This document shows, piece by piece, positions 16,857 to 26,800 of a stretch of DNA of 64,000 nucleotides (the stretch's first letter is position 1; the number at the start of each line of letters is the position of its first letter). Location: assembly GCF_017599305.1 (NCBI RefSeq), contig NZ_JAGFWR010000032.1, positions 1-64,000 of the forward strand. Reading direction: 5' to 3'. The translations under genes and the position numbers were made by a program. The notes beneath the pieces are model-generated. The model was not told the origin of the DNA. It did no database searches and saw nothing but the letters and a program-made list of their open reading frames with translations. The stretch comes from Micromonospora antibiotica. GTDB taxonomy: Bacteria > Actinomycetota > Actinomycetes > Mycobacteriales > Micromonosporaceae.

Positions 16857-18112
16857 CCGGCGAGGTACTTGTCGACCTCGTCGGCGGCGACGAGCGTGCC
16901 GTGGGGTTCCGCGCGCATCTGCTCGCCGAGCTGTACCGCGCGCCGCCGCAGCGCAGCGGTGGTCAGGTGGGACATGCCGGAGCGCAGCACGTCCTCGGAC
17001 AGGTCGGTGAACCGCACGTGCACACCGGCACCGAGCCGTTCCAGCTGGCGGCCCCAGAACGGCTGGTCGGCGTAGGAGGAGCAGACCATGGTGGGGATGC
17101 CGGCGCGTACGCCGGCGGCGGTGATGCTGGCGCTGCCGTGGTGCACCACCATGGCACAGTGCGGCAGCACCAGGTCGTAGTCCACATAGGGCACCACCCG
17201 CAGCTGCGGTGACGTGGACGGCGCGACCCCGGCCAGGCCCCAGCCGGTGGCCACCAGGGCACGCACCCCCAGCGACCGGCAGACCCGCTCGATGCCCGCC
17301 ATCATCGCGGCCGGATCCGCCACGTGCGTGCTGCCGAACGTCAACAGTGCCGGTGGTTCGCCCGCCGACAGCCACCGCGCCAGCTCCGGATCGAGGGTGG
17401 ACATCCCGGCCCGGTGCAGGTCGTCCGGGGTCAGCCGGAGGTCACCGACGATCGGACGGTAGGCGTCCCAGGTCAGGCCCGGCACCAGGGTGGGGCTGTA
17501 GCCCTGCAGTTCCAGCGGCCGCCGCAGCTGCTTCGGGTGCGGCGGCATCGGGGGCAGCCCGAGCTGGCGACGGAAATCGAACATCAGGTCGCGCCGGTAC
17601 CGCCAGGCCCGCCGGGTGTAGTGCAGGTAGGTCGCCCGGTTCGCCTCGGGGGTCGGCAGCGGGTCGACGGACACCAGCGGATGCGGCACCACGTCGTTCG
17701 GCCGCGACGGCGTGAGGTCGTACGCGATCAGCGGAACGTCGTGCGCCTCGGCCAGCGTCGCGGCCCACTGCTCGCTGACCACGGCGCAGACGATGGCCTC
17801 ACAGCCGGCGGTGAGCTGAATCGCCTCGTCGCCGAACCGCCGACCGTAGTCCCGGTACGCCTCGATCGTGATCTGGAGGAAGGAGTCGAGGGTGCTCTTG
17901 GTGACCCACTCCCGGCCCCGCTCGGTCTGCATCATCGACTGCTGGTTCCACCCGACCGGCACCACGTCGAGCCCCAGCTGCCGGGGCAGGTCGACCAGGT
18001 TCATCGACGCCCCGACGAGTACCTCGTGGCCGTGGCGGGCCAGCTCCGCGGCGAGTGCCGTCAGCGGATAGACGTCACCGCGACTGCCGAGCGCCAGGAC
18101 GGTGATGCGCAT
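16853..18112 (-). CDS. GT1-family glycosyltransferase (GT-B fold)
   Basis: A 419-residue protein with the two Rossmann-like halves of UDP-glycosyltransferases. It starts MRITVLALGSRGDVYPLTALA, the N-terminal motif of the sterol/antibiotic glycosyltransferase group. The C-terminal donor site is carried by VVPYVDYDLVLPHCAMVVHHGSASITAAGVRAGIPTM..DQPFWG near residues 295-350. It probably attaches a nucleotide-activated sugar to the lipid or polyketide product. Its start overlaps the end of the SDR gene by 38 bases and its stop overlaps the thioesterase start, so it is cotranscribed with both. Confidence 0.9.
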   Translation of the reverse strand: MRITVLALGSRGDVYPLTALAAELARHGHEVLVGASMNLVDLPRQLGLDVVPVGWNQQSMMQTERGREWVTKSTLDSFLQITIEAYRDYGRRFGDEAIQLTAGCEAIVCAVVSEQWAATLAEAHDVPLIAYDLTPSRPNDVVPHPLVSVDPLPTPEANRATYLHYTRRAWRYRRDLMFDFRRQLGLPPMPPHPKQLRRPLELQGYSPTLVPGLTWDAYRPIVGDLRLTPDDLHRAGMSTLDPELARWLSAGEPPALLTFGSTHVADPAAMMAGIERVCRSLGVRALVATGWGLAGVAPSTSPQLRVVPYVDYDLVLPHCAMVVHHGSASITAAGVRAGIPTMVCSSYADQPFWGRQLERLGAGVHVRFTDLSEDVLRSGMSHLTTAALRRRAVQLGEQMRAEPHGTLVAADEVDKYLAG

Positions 18113-19004
18113 CGTCGTTCCCCTCCGGTCCTCGGTGCGGCGTCGACGGCGTCGACCCGTCGCCTGCGTTCAGGTCGGTGGAGAACGCGATCTCCCGCTG
18201 CTCCTCCAGGTCCGCCAGCCGGGCGGTCAGTCCGCGCCGGATCGCGGCGTACGCGTCGCTGCCGAGCGCGAGCCGCAGCGGGACGGTCGGTCCGGTGGCG
18301 ACGTCGACCACTGCGGCGGCCATCCTGGCCAGGTCGCCGCGGCACGGCAGGCGACCGTCCTGCGCCCGGCGACGCAGGATCGCCGCCGGGGTGCCCGCGT
18401 AGGCGGGCGACTCGGCGGTCAGCTCCTTGCTCCGCCCGAAGAACCCGGTGCTCACGGTGCCGGGCTCGACGATCGTCACGCCGATGCCGAAGCTCTTCAC
18501 CTCGGCGGCCAGTGACTCGAAGAACCCCTCCACGCCCCACTTGGTGGCGCAGTAGACGGCCGTGCCGGGCGACCCCCGTTGCCCGGCCATGCTCGAGATC
18601 TGGATGATCCGCCCACCGCCCTGCGCCCGCAGGTGCGGCAGCACCGCCTGGGCCAGGTGGATGGGGCCGGTCAGGTTGGTCCGGAGCTGCCTGTCGACCT
18701 GCTCGCCGCTGGCCTCCTCGGCCGCGCCGACCAGCGCGTATCCGGCGTTGCTGATCACCACGTCGATCCGGCCGAGCGCCCGGGCGGCGTCGTCGACCAC
18801 CTGCCGGATCTGCTCCGGATCGGTGACGTCCAGTCGGGCCGTCCACAGCGCCTGCGCCGAGGGGGGTCGCAGGTCCGCCAGGGTACGCGGATCACGGGCG
18901 GTGGCCGCCACCGTCTCACCCCGGGCGAGCAGCTCGGTCACCAGCGCCCGGCCGAGACCGGCCGAGCTCCCGGTGACGAGCCAGGTACGTGCGGGCCCGG
19001 TCAT
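18075..19004 (-). CDS. Short-chain dehydrogenase/reductase
   Basis: A 309-residue classical SDR. TGSSAGLGRA is at residues 11-20, NAG near 87, and the catalytic residues sit in ISSMAG and YCATKWG (Tyr near 152, Lys four later). VEPGTVSTGFF follows, and the C-terminal extension of about 30 residues overlaps the glycosyltransferase start. The ATG at 19004 overlaps the KAS III-like gene stop. NAD(P)-dependent reduction of a keto group on the product or starter is likely. The substrate is not deducible. Confidence 0.88.
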   Translation of the reverse strand: MTGPARTWLVTGSSAGLGRALVTELLARGETVAATARDPRTLADLRPPSAQALWTARLDVTDPEQIRQVVDDAARALGRIDVVISNAGYALVGAAEEASGEQVDRQLRTNLTGPIHLAQAVLPHLRAQGGGRIIQISSMAGQRGSPGTAVYCATKWGVEGFFESLAAEVKSFGIGVTIVEPGTVSTGFFGRSKELTAESPAYAGTPAAILRRRAQDGRLPCRGDLARMAAAVVDVATGPTVPLRLALGSDAYAAIRRGLTARLADLEEQREIAFSTDLNAGDGSTPSTPHRGPEGNDDAHHRPGARQSR

Positions 19005-20035
19005 GCCCCGGCCCACGCCGGGACGTCGAGGATCTCCAGGACCGCGCAGGACAGGGTGGCCGGCGCACCGCCGTAGAGCAGCAGGTGGTCACCGGCGGCC
19101 AGCTGCCCGGTGACCAGCAGGTGGTTGAGCGACAGCAGCTGGTCGCTCGCGCCGGTGTGCCCGACGCCCCGACCGAACTGCCAGGTGGTGCGCTCCATGG
19201 TGATGCCCAGCGGCTCCACCAGGTCGTGCTGCACCATGTAGGCGGCGGAGTTTCCGCAGATGACCCGGGTCATGTCGGTCAGCTTGCGGTCGGCCTCGTC
19301 CAGCGTCCGTTCGATCAGGTCGAGCCGGGCGCGGGTCCTGATCTCGGCGGCGTCGGTCAGCGACATCACGTTGTTGCGGAAGTGCTCGGCCCGTTCGCGC
19401 ATGTCGATCGTGCGGCCCTGCGCCGCCAGCGGCGGATACAGCGGCTCGCCGCCGCGGTACAGCGGCTCCACCTCGGGCACCACGACGCTGCCCACGGCGC
19501 GCAGCCGGGCGAAACCGGTGTCGCGGTCCAGCAGCAGCGCGCTGCCGGCGTCGCCCAGGATGAAGCCGGGCGCGGAGTTCCACCGGTCGATCAGCGGTGA
19601 GCCGAGGTTCTCCGCCGTGGTCACCAGCACCGTCCGGCCCGCCGCCGCGACGGCCAGGTGCCCGGCGGCGATCTCCAGCGCCGCGAACACGCCGTTGCAG
19701 CCCAACCGGACCTCGAACGCGGGGGTCGACGTGCCGACGACCTCCCGCTGAATGTACGGGCCGGGCAGCCACATCTCCGGACCCTGGTGGTGGATGGAGG
19801 CGTGCAGCACCATGCCGATCCCGGTCGGGTCGGCGGCGGCCCGGGTCAGCGCCTGCCGGGCCGCGTGCACGGCCATCTCCGGCGGTGAGACGTCCCCGGC
19901 GATGCCGACGCCGGTCAGCCGGTTCTCCAGGTAGGAGGCCGGGCTGTAATCCCCGCGCCGGGCGGCCTGTCCGGCATCCGTCACGGGCGGTTGAAAGACA
20001 CCCAGCCCGGACAGGTGAACGTTGGTGATCTTCAA
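19001..20035 (-). CDS. KAS III-like acyltransferase/ketosynthase with altered catalytic triad
   Basis: A 344-residue thiolase-fold protein of the FabH-like group. The nucleophile is Cys113 in VRLGCNGVF. At the place of the FabH His (HQAN) it has GNSAAYM (Asn262), and at the place of the FabH Asn it has GHTGASD (His293, Asp298). FabH-type condensation needs His and Asn in the other order. The Cys-His-Asp pattern resembles KAS III homologues reported to make esters, such as CerJ. It starts with TTG at 20035, preceded by GGGAG. It is first gene of the 15927-20035 operon. It could prime the ACP or acylate a sugar. Confidence 0.85.
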   Translation of the reverse strand: MKITNVHLSGLGVFQPPVTDAGQAARRGDYSPASYLENRLTGVGIAGDVSPPEMAVHAARQALTRAAADPTGIGMVLHASIHHQGPEMWLPGPYIQREVVGTSTPAFEVRLGCNGVFAALEIAAGHLAVAAAGRTVLVTTAENLGSPLIDRWNSAPGFILGDAGSALLLDRDTGFARLRAVGSVVVPEVEPLYRGGEPLYPPLAAQGRTIDMRERAEHFRNNVMSLTDAAEIRTRARLDLIERTLDEADRKLTDMTRVICGNSAAYMVQHDLVEPLGITMERTTWQFGRGVGHTGASDQLLSLNHLLVTGQLAAGDHLLLYGGAPATLSCAVLEILDVPAWAGA

Positions 20036-20403
20036 CCGCGTCTCCCGGATCGGCCGGCCATGGCACCACGTCCGCCATTCTTCAAGGACTGTAGTGGCCG
20101 TCCACGGGGGCACGGCGCACGTGACCTTGACGCCGGACTGAGAACTGCTTGAATCCGGCCGCCGTTGCGACTTCAGCACGCATGGAGGCGACCGGTGTCG
20201 CATTGACCGCTGCGAGTGGCCGTTGCTAACTTCGGGCCACGCATCGGGGAGATATGTCGTCGGCTGGCGTGATGGCGCTGCGGGTCGTCGGTGACCACAC
20301 ACGACGTCGTCGATTGACGGCAGTTCGTCCGGAGAATGTGCGACCGGTCCACCGAGGACGCCGCCCCGCCACTCCCTGCCACCCGAGAGAAGGTAGCTGA
20401 ACC
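20036..20403. other. 368-base divergent promoter region between the KAS III-like and ACP genes
   Basis: No gene is seen. The region is AT-richer than its flanks around 20135-20160 and 20200-20240. It must hold promoters for both directions and contains a heptamer pair resembling box B of the bipartite element (20135-20152, minus strand). The ACP ribosome site GAGAAGG lies about 10 bases before its ATG. Confidence 0.55.
20135..20152 (-). promoter_or_regulatory. Possible third SARP heptamer pair, upstream of the KAS III-like gene
   Basis: Read on the minus strand, TCAAGCA and TCAGTCC begin exactly 11 bp apart about 100-117 bases upstream of the TTG start at 20035. The first unit matches TCAAGCC of box B at six of seven positions. 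There is no box A at the matching distance, so the assignment is tentative. Confidence 0.35.
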
Positions 20404-20682
20404 ATGTCAGCCGACGAGGTCCTCGCGTTCACCGTGCAGGCGCTGCGGGAGATGAACTTCTACACCGACGACACCGGCCCCGACTCGATGCTCGGACCGT
20501 CCGGCGTCGACCTCGACTCGCTCGCCGTGTCCGAGCTCGCGCTGCGGGTCGAGGACCAGTTCGGCGTGACGTTCGACGACGACGACATCGAGACGCTGGC
20601 CATCATGACGCTGGGCGAGTTCGCCGCGGAGGTGGCCAAGCGGGCAGAGCTGATCCCGCAGGCCGACGCGGCGCGCGGCTGA
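20404..20682 (+). CDS. Free-standing acyl carrier protein
   Basis: A 92-residue acidic helical protein with the carrier motif GVDLDSLAVSEL. The Ser in DSL near residue 40 takes the phosphopantetheine arm, and DQFGVTFDDDDIETL forms helix III. It lies alone on the plus strand, divergent from the KAS III-like gene and convergent with the synthase. Activation by the transferase encoded at 13885-14469 is likely. A discrete ACP beside an iterative type I synthase suggests a separately loaded starter or a shuttle to the KAS III-like enzyme. Confidence 0.93.
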   Translation: MSADEVLAFTVQALREMNFYTDDTGPDSMLGPSGVDLDSLAVSELALRVEDQFGVTFDDDDIETLAIMTLGEFAAEVAKRAELIPQADAARG

Positions 20683-20730
20683 CGGGCGGTCCGACACCCG
20701 GCCCGACGACAGGCTCCACCGCACGACCAC

Positions 20731-20767
20731 GGTGGCGGTGACCGGCACGCTCGCGGTCACCGCCACC
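20731..20767. terminator. Bidirectional 14-bp hairpin between ACP and synthase genes
   Basis: Arms 20731-20744 (ggtggcggtgaccg) and 20754-20767 are perfectly complementary with a 9-base loop. It lies between the convergent ACP (ends 20682) and synthase (ends 20860) genes, so it can terminate both transcripts. Confidence 0.75.
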
Positions 20768-20859
20768 GCCCGTACCGGACGAGTCCGCCCCGGGGGCCAC
20801 CGCGTCGGGCGGACGGCGTCGGGCCGCACGGGCGGCAGTGGTACGGCGGGCCACGCCGG

Positions 20860-23800
20860 TCAGTCGCGGCCCGGGTCGCCCAGCTGGCTGAACACCTCGC
20901 CGGCCAGGTCGGCGACGCTGTGGCCACCGAGCATCTTCGCGATCGGCAGCATCATGCCCAGGTCACGTTGGACCCGGGTGCGGACCTCCACGGCCATCAG
21001 CGAGTCCAGGCCCTGCCGCTTGAGCGGACGCCGGGGGTGCACCTGGGCCGACGGCATGCCCAGCACCTCCGCGAGGACCCCTGCCAGGTAACGCTGCACC
21101 GCGTCCTGGTCGGTCAGCGTGTCCGCCACCCCGGGAGCCGCCACCTGACCGACGCCCGGTCCCACCGGTACGGAACCCGTGGCGCTGGCGACGGCGGTGA
21201 CGGGGGCAGCGGGGACCGGGGCCGTGACGTCGGGGACCGGGGTGCCGGTGTCCGTGGGTCGGGGCGTGGGCGACGGCGACCACGGCACCGCATGTGCCGG
21301 GGCCGCAGCGGTGGTGGGCTCGGCGAGCAGGTCACGCAGCAGCGGCGAGGCCGCCGCATCCGGATGCGCCGTCGCCCACCGCCGCCAGTCCGCAGGCAGC
21401 ACCACGCCATGGGTCGCGTCCCTGGCCAGCAGCAGGCGCAGGGCCTCGATGCCCTCCCGGGGACTGAACGTGTCCATCCCGGCGGGATTGATCGCCCGAC
21501 CCTGCTGACGCCCGACCCGCGCCGGCATGCCGACCGACCAGAAACCCCAGTTCACGCTGAGCGCGGTCGCCCCGGCGAGGCGGCGTTGGTCGGCCAGTGA
21601 GTCCAGGGCGGCGTTCGCGGCCGCGTACGCGCCGAGCATCGGGGAGCTGAGCACCGCCGAGCCGGAGGAGAACAGCACGAAGAAGTCCAGCGGCCGCTCG
21701 GCGAACAGCCGGTGCAGCACGGCCGCCCCGGTGACCTTCGGGCGCAGGACCGCCGACAGCACCTGGTCGTCCAGCTCGGACAGTGCGCCGTACTCGATGA
21801 TTCCGGCCGCGTGCACCACGCCCCCGATCGCCGGGCCGTCCTGCTCGTGGTGGCGCAGGACCGCCCGCATCGCCTCCTCGTCGGCCACGTCGACCGCCTC
21901 GTACGCCACCCGCACCCCGTGCCGTCGCAGGTCAGCCAGCCAGCCTTCGCCGCCGGTCCGGTCGAGCGGGGTCCGCCCGGTCAGCACGATGTGCCGGGCA
22001 CCTTCGCGGACCAGCCAGTCCGTGACCACCCGGCCGAGGTCGCCCAGCCCGCCGGTGACCAGGTAGCCGGCGGCCGGATCGAGCCGGACCGGCCGGTGCG
22101 GGGCGGCGACCTCGACCGGTGCGGGCACGGTCAGTTCCGCCGTGGACACCAGCACCTTGCCGATGTGCCGGGCCTGCGCCATGTGCCGGAACGCCCCGAC
22201 CAGTTCGGCAGCGGGGAACACCCGGTGCGGCAGCGGTTCGAGCAGACCGGCCTGCACCAGGGCCAGGGTCTCCTCCAGGATCGCGCCGATGCGACGCGGG
22301 TCACTGAGCCCGAGATCCACCACGTCGACCACGAAGAACGAGGCGCCCCGGGCCAGCAACCGCAGGTCCAACCGGGTGCCCTCGACCAGGTCACGGCGGC
22401 TCAGCTCGACGTAGCGCCCCCGGTCGGCCAGCAGCTCCACACTCTTGAGCAGGCCCTCCCCCGCCAGCGTGTTGAGCACCACGTCGACGCCCTCGCCCCG
22501 GGTGGCTTCCCGGATCTCGTCGGCGAACCCGGTGCCGCGCGAGTCGGACACGTGCGCGACGCCCATCATCCGCAGCAGCGCCCGCTTCTCCGGGCTGCCC
22601 GCGGTGGCGTACACCTCGGCGCCGCGCCAGCGGGCCACCTGCACCGCGGCCAGGCCGACCCCGCCGGTGGCGTGGTGGATCAGCACCCGCTCGCCCGGCC
22701 GCACCTGGGCCAGGTGCACCAGCGACTGGTAGGCGGTGACCAGGCCGACCGGCACGGTGGCCGCCTCCTGCGGGGTGAGCCGGGCCGGCCGCCGGCGTAC
22801 CAGGTGCGCGTTGACGCACAGGTAGCTGGCGGCGGGCGTCTCCAGGGCGATCGCCACCACCTCGTCGCCGGGCCGCAGCCCGGCCACGCCCGGTCCGACC
22901 CGGGTGACCGTGCCGGCGCACTCACCGATCACGGTCGCCGGTCGGTCGGACAGGCTCGGATACATGTCCATCGCGACCAGCACGTCGCGGTAGTTCAACG
23001 CGAGGTAGTCGGCACGCACCTCCACCTCGCCCGGCCCCGGCGCGCGCCGCGGCACCGGCACCAGGCGCATCCCGTCCAGCATGCCGGGCACGGTGGCCTG
23101 CACCTGGTGGGCGACCTCGCCGCCGTCCGGCCGGCGGACGCCGACGGAGCTGGACCGCAGCCGCGCCGCGTACCGCCGGTCGCCCCGCAGCGCCACCTGG
23201 TCCTCCGGGCCGGCACCGGCCAACTCCCGGCCCAACGCGGCGGCGAGTTCGGCCGGCGACCCCGCCGGGTCCAGGTCGACCAGGGCACAGCGCAGATCCC
23301 GGTGCTCGTGGGCGAGCACCCGGCCCAGCCCCCAGACGGCACCCTGCCACATCGACACGCTGCGGTCCGTGTCCCCCGCCCGGTGCGCGCCCCGGGTCAC
23401 CAGGGTCAGCCGGGGCGGCTCGGCCAGGCCGGCGTCGGCGAGGGCCCGCAGCAGGCGCAGGACGCTGGCACAGCCGAGACGCTCGGCGTCCTGCGCCTGC
23501 CGCTGCACCGGGGCCGAGTCGTCGGGCTGGTCCACGTCCAGCGCCCAGAGGTGCACCACCTCGGTCGGCGTCAGGCCGTCGAAGTCGGCCCGCACGTCGG
23601 CGAGCAACCGGCGGTACTGCGCCGGTGCGGTCGGGTCGATCTCGTAGTGGTCGGCTGCCAGCCGCCGGTAGCCGGTGCCCGCGAACACCCGCACCTCGGC
23701 GTCGAGCGCGCCGCCGACGCCGGTCCGGTCGGCGAGGACCAGCCGGCGGTCGCCCGGCCGCGGCACGTCGGGCAGCGCCGGCAGCGGCTGCCACCGCAGC

Positions 23801-26800
23801 TCGTGGAACCAGCCGTCGGGGTCACGTACCGAGTCCGGCGGTTGCAGGTACTGCAGGCGCAGGCCGGTGATCTCCACGATCACCCGGCCGTCCGCGTCGG
23901 ACACCACCAGGTCGCCGCAGACCGAGTCGGAGCGCCAGGCGGTGACCGCGACGGCGTGCGCCCAGGCGGGTGTGCCGGGATCCGGGTGGATCGACAACTC
24001 GTCGATGCTGCCCAGGACGAACGCCGACGACCGGTCCCCGGCCGGGATCAGCGACGCGAGCACCTGCCCGCACGCGTCCAGCAGCGCCGGGTGGCAGGTG
24101 TACCCGGTCGGGTCGACCCCGGCGGGCGCCTGGATGCGGCCCAGTGCCTGACCGTCGCCCAGCCAGAGCTCCGCGACGCCCTGGAACGCGCCCCGCCACT
24201 CGTTGCCCCGCTCGGCGAAACGCCGGTAGAAGTCCGCGCCGGTGAGGTGGTCGGGGCAGGCCGCCCGGATCGTGTCCAGCGGCAGCGTGCGCCGCCCGGC
24301 GGGTGGGGTCCGGGTCACCGTGCCGGTGACGTGGGTCGCCTCCGCACCGGTCACCGCGAAGTCCCAGGTGTCCGGCCCGCGCGGGGTGAACGTCGTGGCC
24401 AGGGCGGGTGCCGGCTGGTCCGGGCGCAGGAACAGCGCGTCGACGTACCGGATGTCACGCAGGACGGGCGTCTGCCCGCCGCAGATCCCGTCGGCGGCGG
24501 CGTGCACCATCTCCGCGTACGCCGTGCCGGGCACGACCACGGTGCCCTGCACCTGATGGTCGAGCAGGTAACGCTCGTGGGTGAGGTCGACGACCCGCTC
24601 CACCCGGTGCGGGGCCGGCCGGCCGGCTACGGGCGGGACGAGCCAGTACCGCTGGCGCTGCCAGGGGTAGGACGGCAGCCGCACGTAGCGGGGCGGCGGC
24701 CCGCCGGACACCCGGTGCCAGTCGACCGGGCACCCGGCCCGGTGCAGGGCGCCGACGGTGTCGAGCAGGCTGGCCCGTTCCGGCTCGTCGCGGCGCAGGC
24801 AGCCGACGGCGGCACCGCCGGACCCGGCGAGGGCCAGGGCCTCCCGGATGGCCGGCAACAGGATGGGGTGCGGGCTGATCTCCACGAACACCGTCTCGCC
24901 CCGCCCGGCCAGGTGTGCCACCGCGCCGCCGAAGCGCACCGGCTCACGCAGGTTGCGTACCCAGTAGGCCGCGTCCCACCCGGAGCCGTCGCACGGCGCG
25001 TCGTCCACGGTGGAGTGCAACGGGGTACGCCCCGCGCGGGGCACGATGTCGCCGAGGCTGGCCAGCAGCTCCTCGCGCAGCTGCTCCATCTGCGGGCTGT
25101 GCGAGGCGACGTCCACCTTCACCTGGCGGCAGAACACGCCGCGTCCCTCGAGGTCCGCGACGATGGCGGCCAGGGCCTGCGGGTCGCCGGAGAGGACCGT
25201 CGAGCCGGGGCTGTTGCTCACCGCCACGCCCACCAGATGCTCGTGGCCGGCCAGCGCGGCCTGCGCGTCGGTGACGGACAGCTCCACCGAGTACATGGCG
25301 CCCTGTCCGGCGACCGTCTTCAGCAGCCGACTGCGCCGGCAGATCACCGCTGCGGCGTCGGCGAGGCTGAGCGCGCCCGACGCGCATGCCGCGGCGACCT
25401 CACCCATGCTGTGCCCCACCACGTGGTCCGGCTCGATACCCCAGTCGCGCAGCAGCGCGCACAGGGCGGTCTGCATCGCCCACAGGGTCGGCTGGATCGT
25501 GTCGATCGACGCCGGGGCGTCCGCCTCGCCGGTCAGCCGGGCCAGCAGGGACCAGCCGGTCTCGGCCCGGACCGCCTCGTCGCAGCGGGTGAGCATGTCG
25601 CGGAAGACCGGCGAGCCGGCCAGCAACTCGCGACCCATGCCGTCCCACTGCGAGCCCTGGCCGGGGAAGACGAAGACGACCGCCGGCCGGTCGCCCTCCA
25701 CCGGCGCCGACGCGGTGACGCCCAGCCGGGGCCGGGACTCACCGGCGGCGTACGCCCGCAGCCGCTCGACCAGCTCGTCCGGCGACGTGCCGACGGCGGT
25801 CAACCGGTGCTCATGGTGGTCACGCCGGGTGGCCGCGCTGAAACACACGTCGCGCAGCGGCAGTTCCCGTCCGGCACCGCCCGGTCCGAGAAAGCGGGCG
25901 TACCCGGTGGCGAGCGCGGCGAGCGCGTCCGGGTCGGGTGCGGAGAGCACCAGCAGTTGCGCCTCGTCCCCGTCGGCGCGGGCAGGCGCGGGTGCGGGTG
26001 CGTATCCGCCGAGCACCACGTGGGCGTTGGTGCCGGAGATGCCGAACGAACTGACCCCGACCAGGCCCGGCCGGTCGGTCTGCGGCCACGGGGTGCGTTC
26101 GCGCACCAGCCGCAGCCGCAGGCCCGTCCAGTCGACCGCGCCGGTCAGCTCCTCGGCGTGCAGGCTCGGCGGGATCTCCCGGTGCTGGAGGGCGAGCACC
26201 GCCTTGATCACCCCGGCCAGCCCGGCGGCCGCCTCGGTGTGGCCGATGTTCGTCTTGACCGAGCCGACCAGACACGGCGACCGCCCGTCCCGGCCCTCGC
26301 CGGTCACCACGCCGAGGGCCCTCAGCTCCACCGGGTCCCCGGCCGCCGTCCCGGTGCCGTGCGCCTCGACGTAGTCCACCAGCCCGGCCGACACGCCCGC
26401 GTCGGCGTACGCCGCGCGTAGCGTCTCCTCCTGGCCCGGCTGGGACGGCGTGAGCAGGTACCCGCCGGACTGGCCGTCGTTGCCGACCGCGGACCCGTAG
26501 ATCACCGCGTGGATGGCGTCGCCGTCGGCCTCGGCCCGCTCCAGCGGCTTGAGCACCAGCACGGCGACCCCCTCGCTGCGGACGAAGCCGTCGCCGTGGG
26601 CGCTGCCGAACTTGCACCGGCCGTCGGGCGCGAGCATCCTGGCCGCGGAGAACGGGATGGTCTCCTCGGGAGAGAGGACCAGGTTCACCCCGCCGGCCAA
26701 CGCCAGCTGGGTCTCCCCGTTGCGGACGCTCTGGTAGGCCAGGTGCAGCGCCGCCAGGCTGGAGGAGCAGGCGCAGTCCACCGCCATGCTGGGGCCGCGC

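Noticed and set aside
21712..26421. 1569-codon plus-strand open frame opposite the synthase
   Set aside because: It is the antisense shadow of the PKS, with no motifs and no ribosome site.
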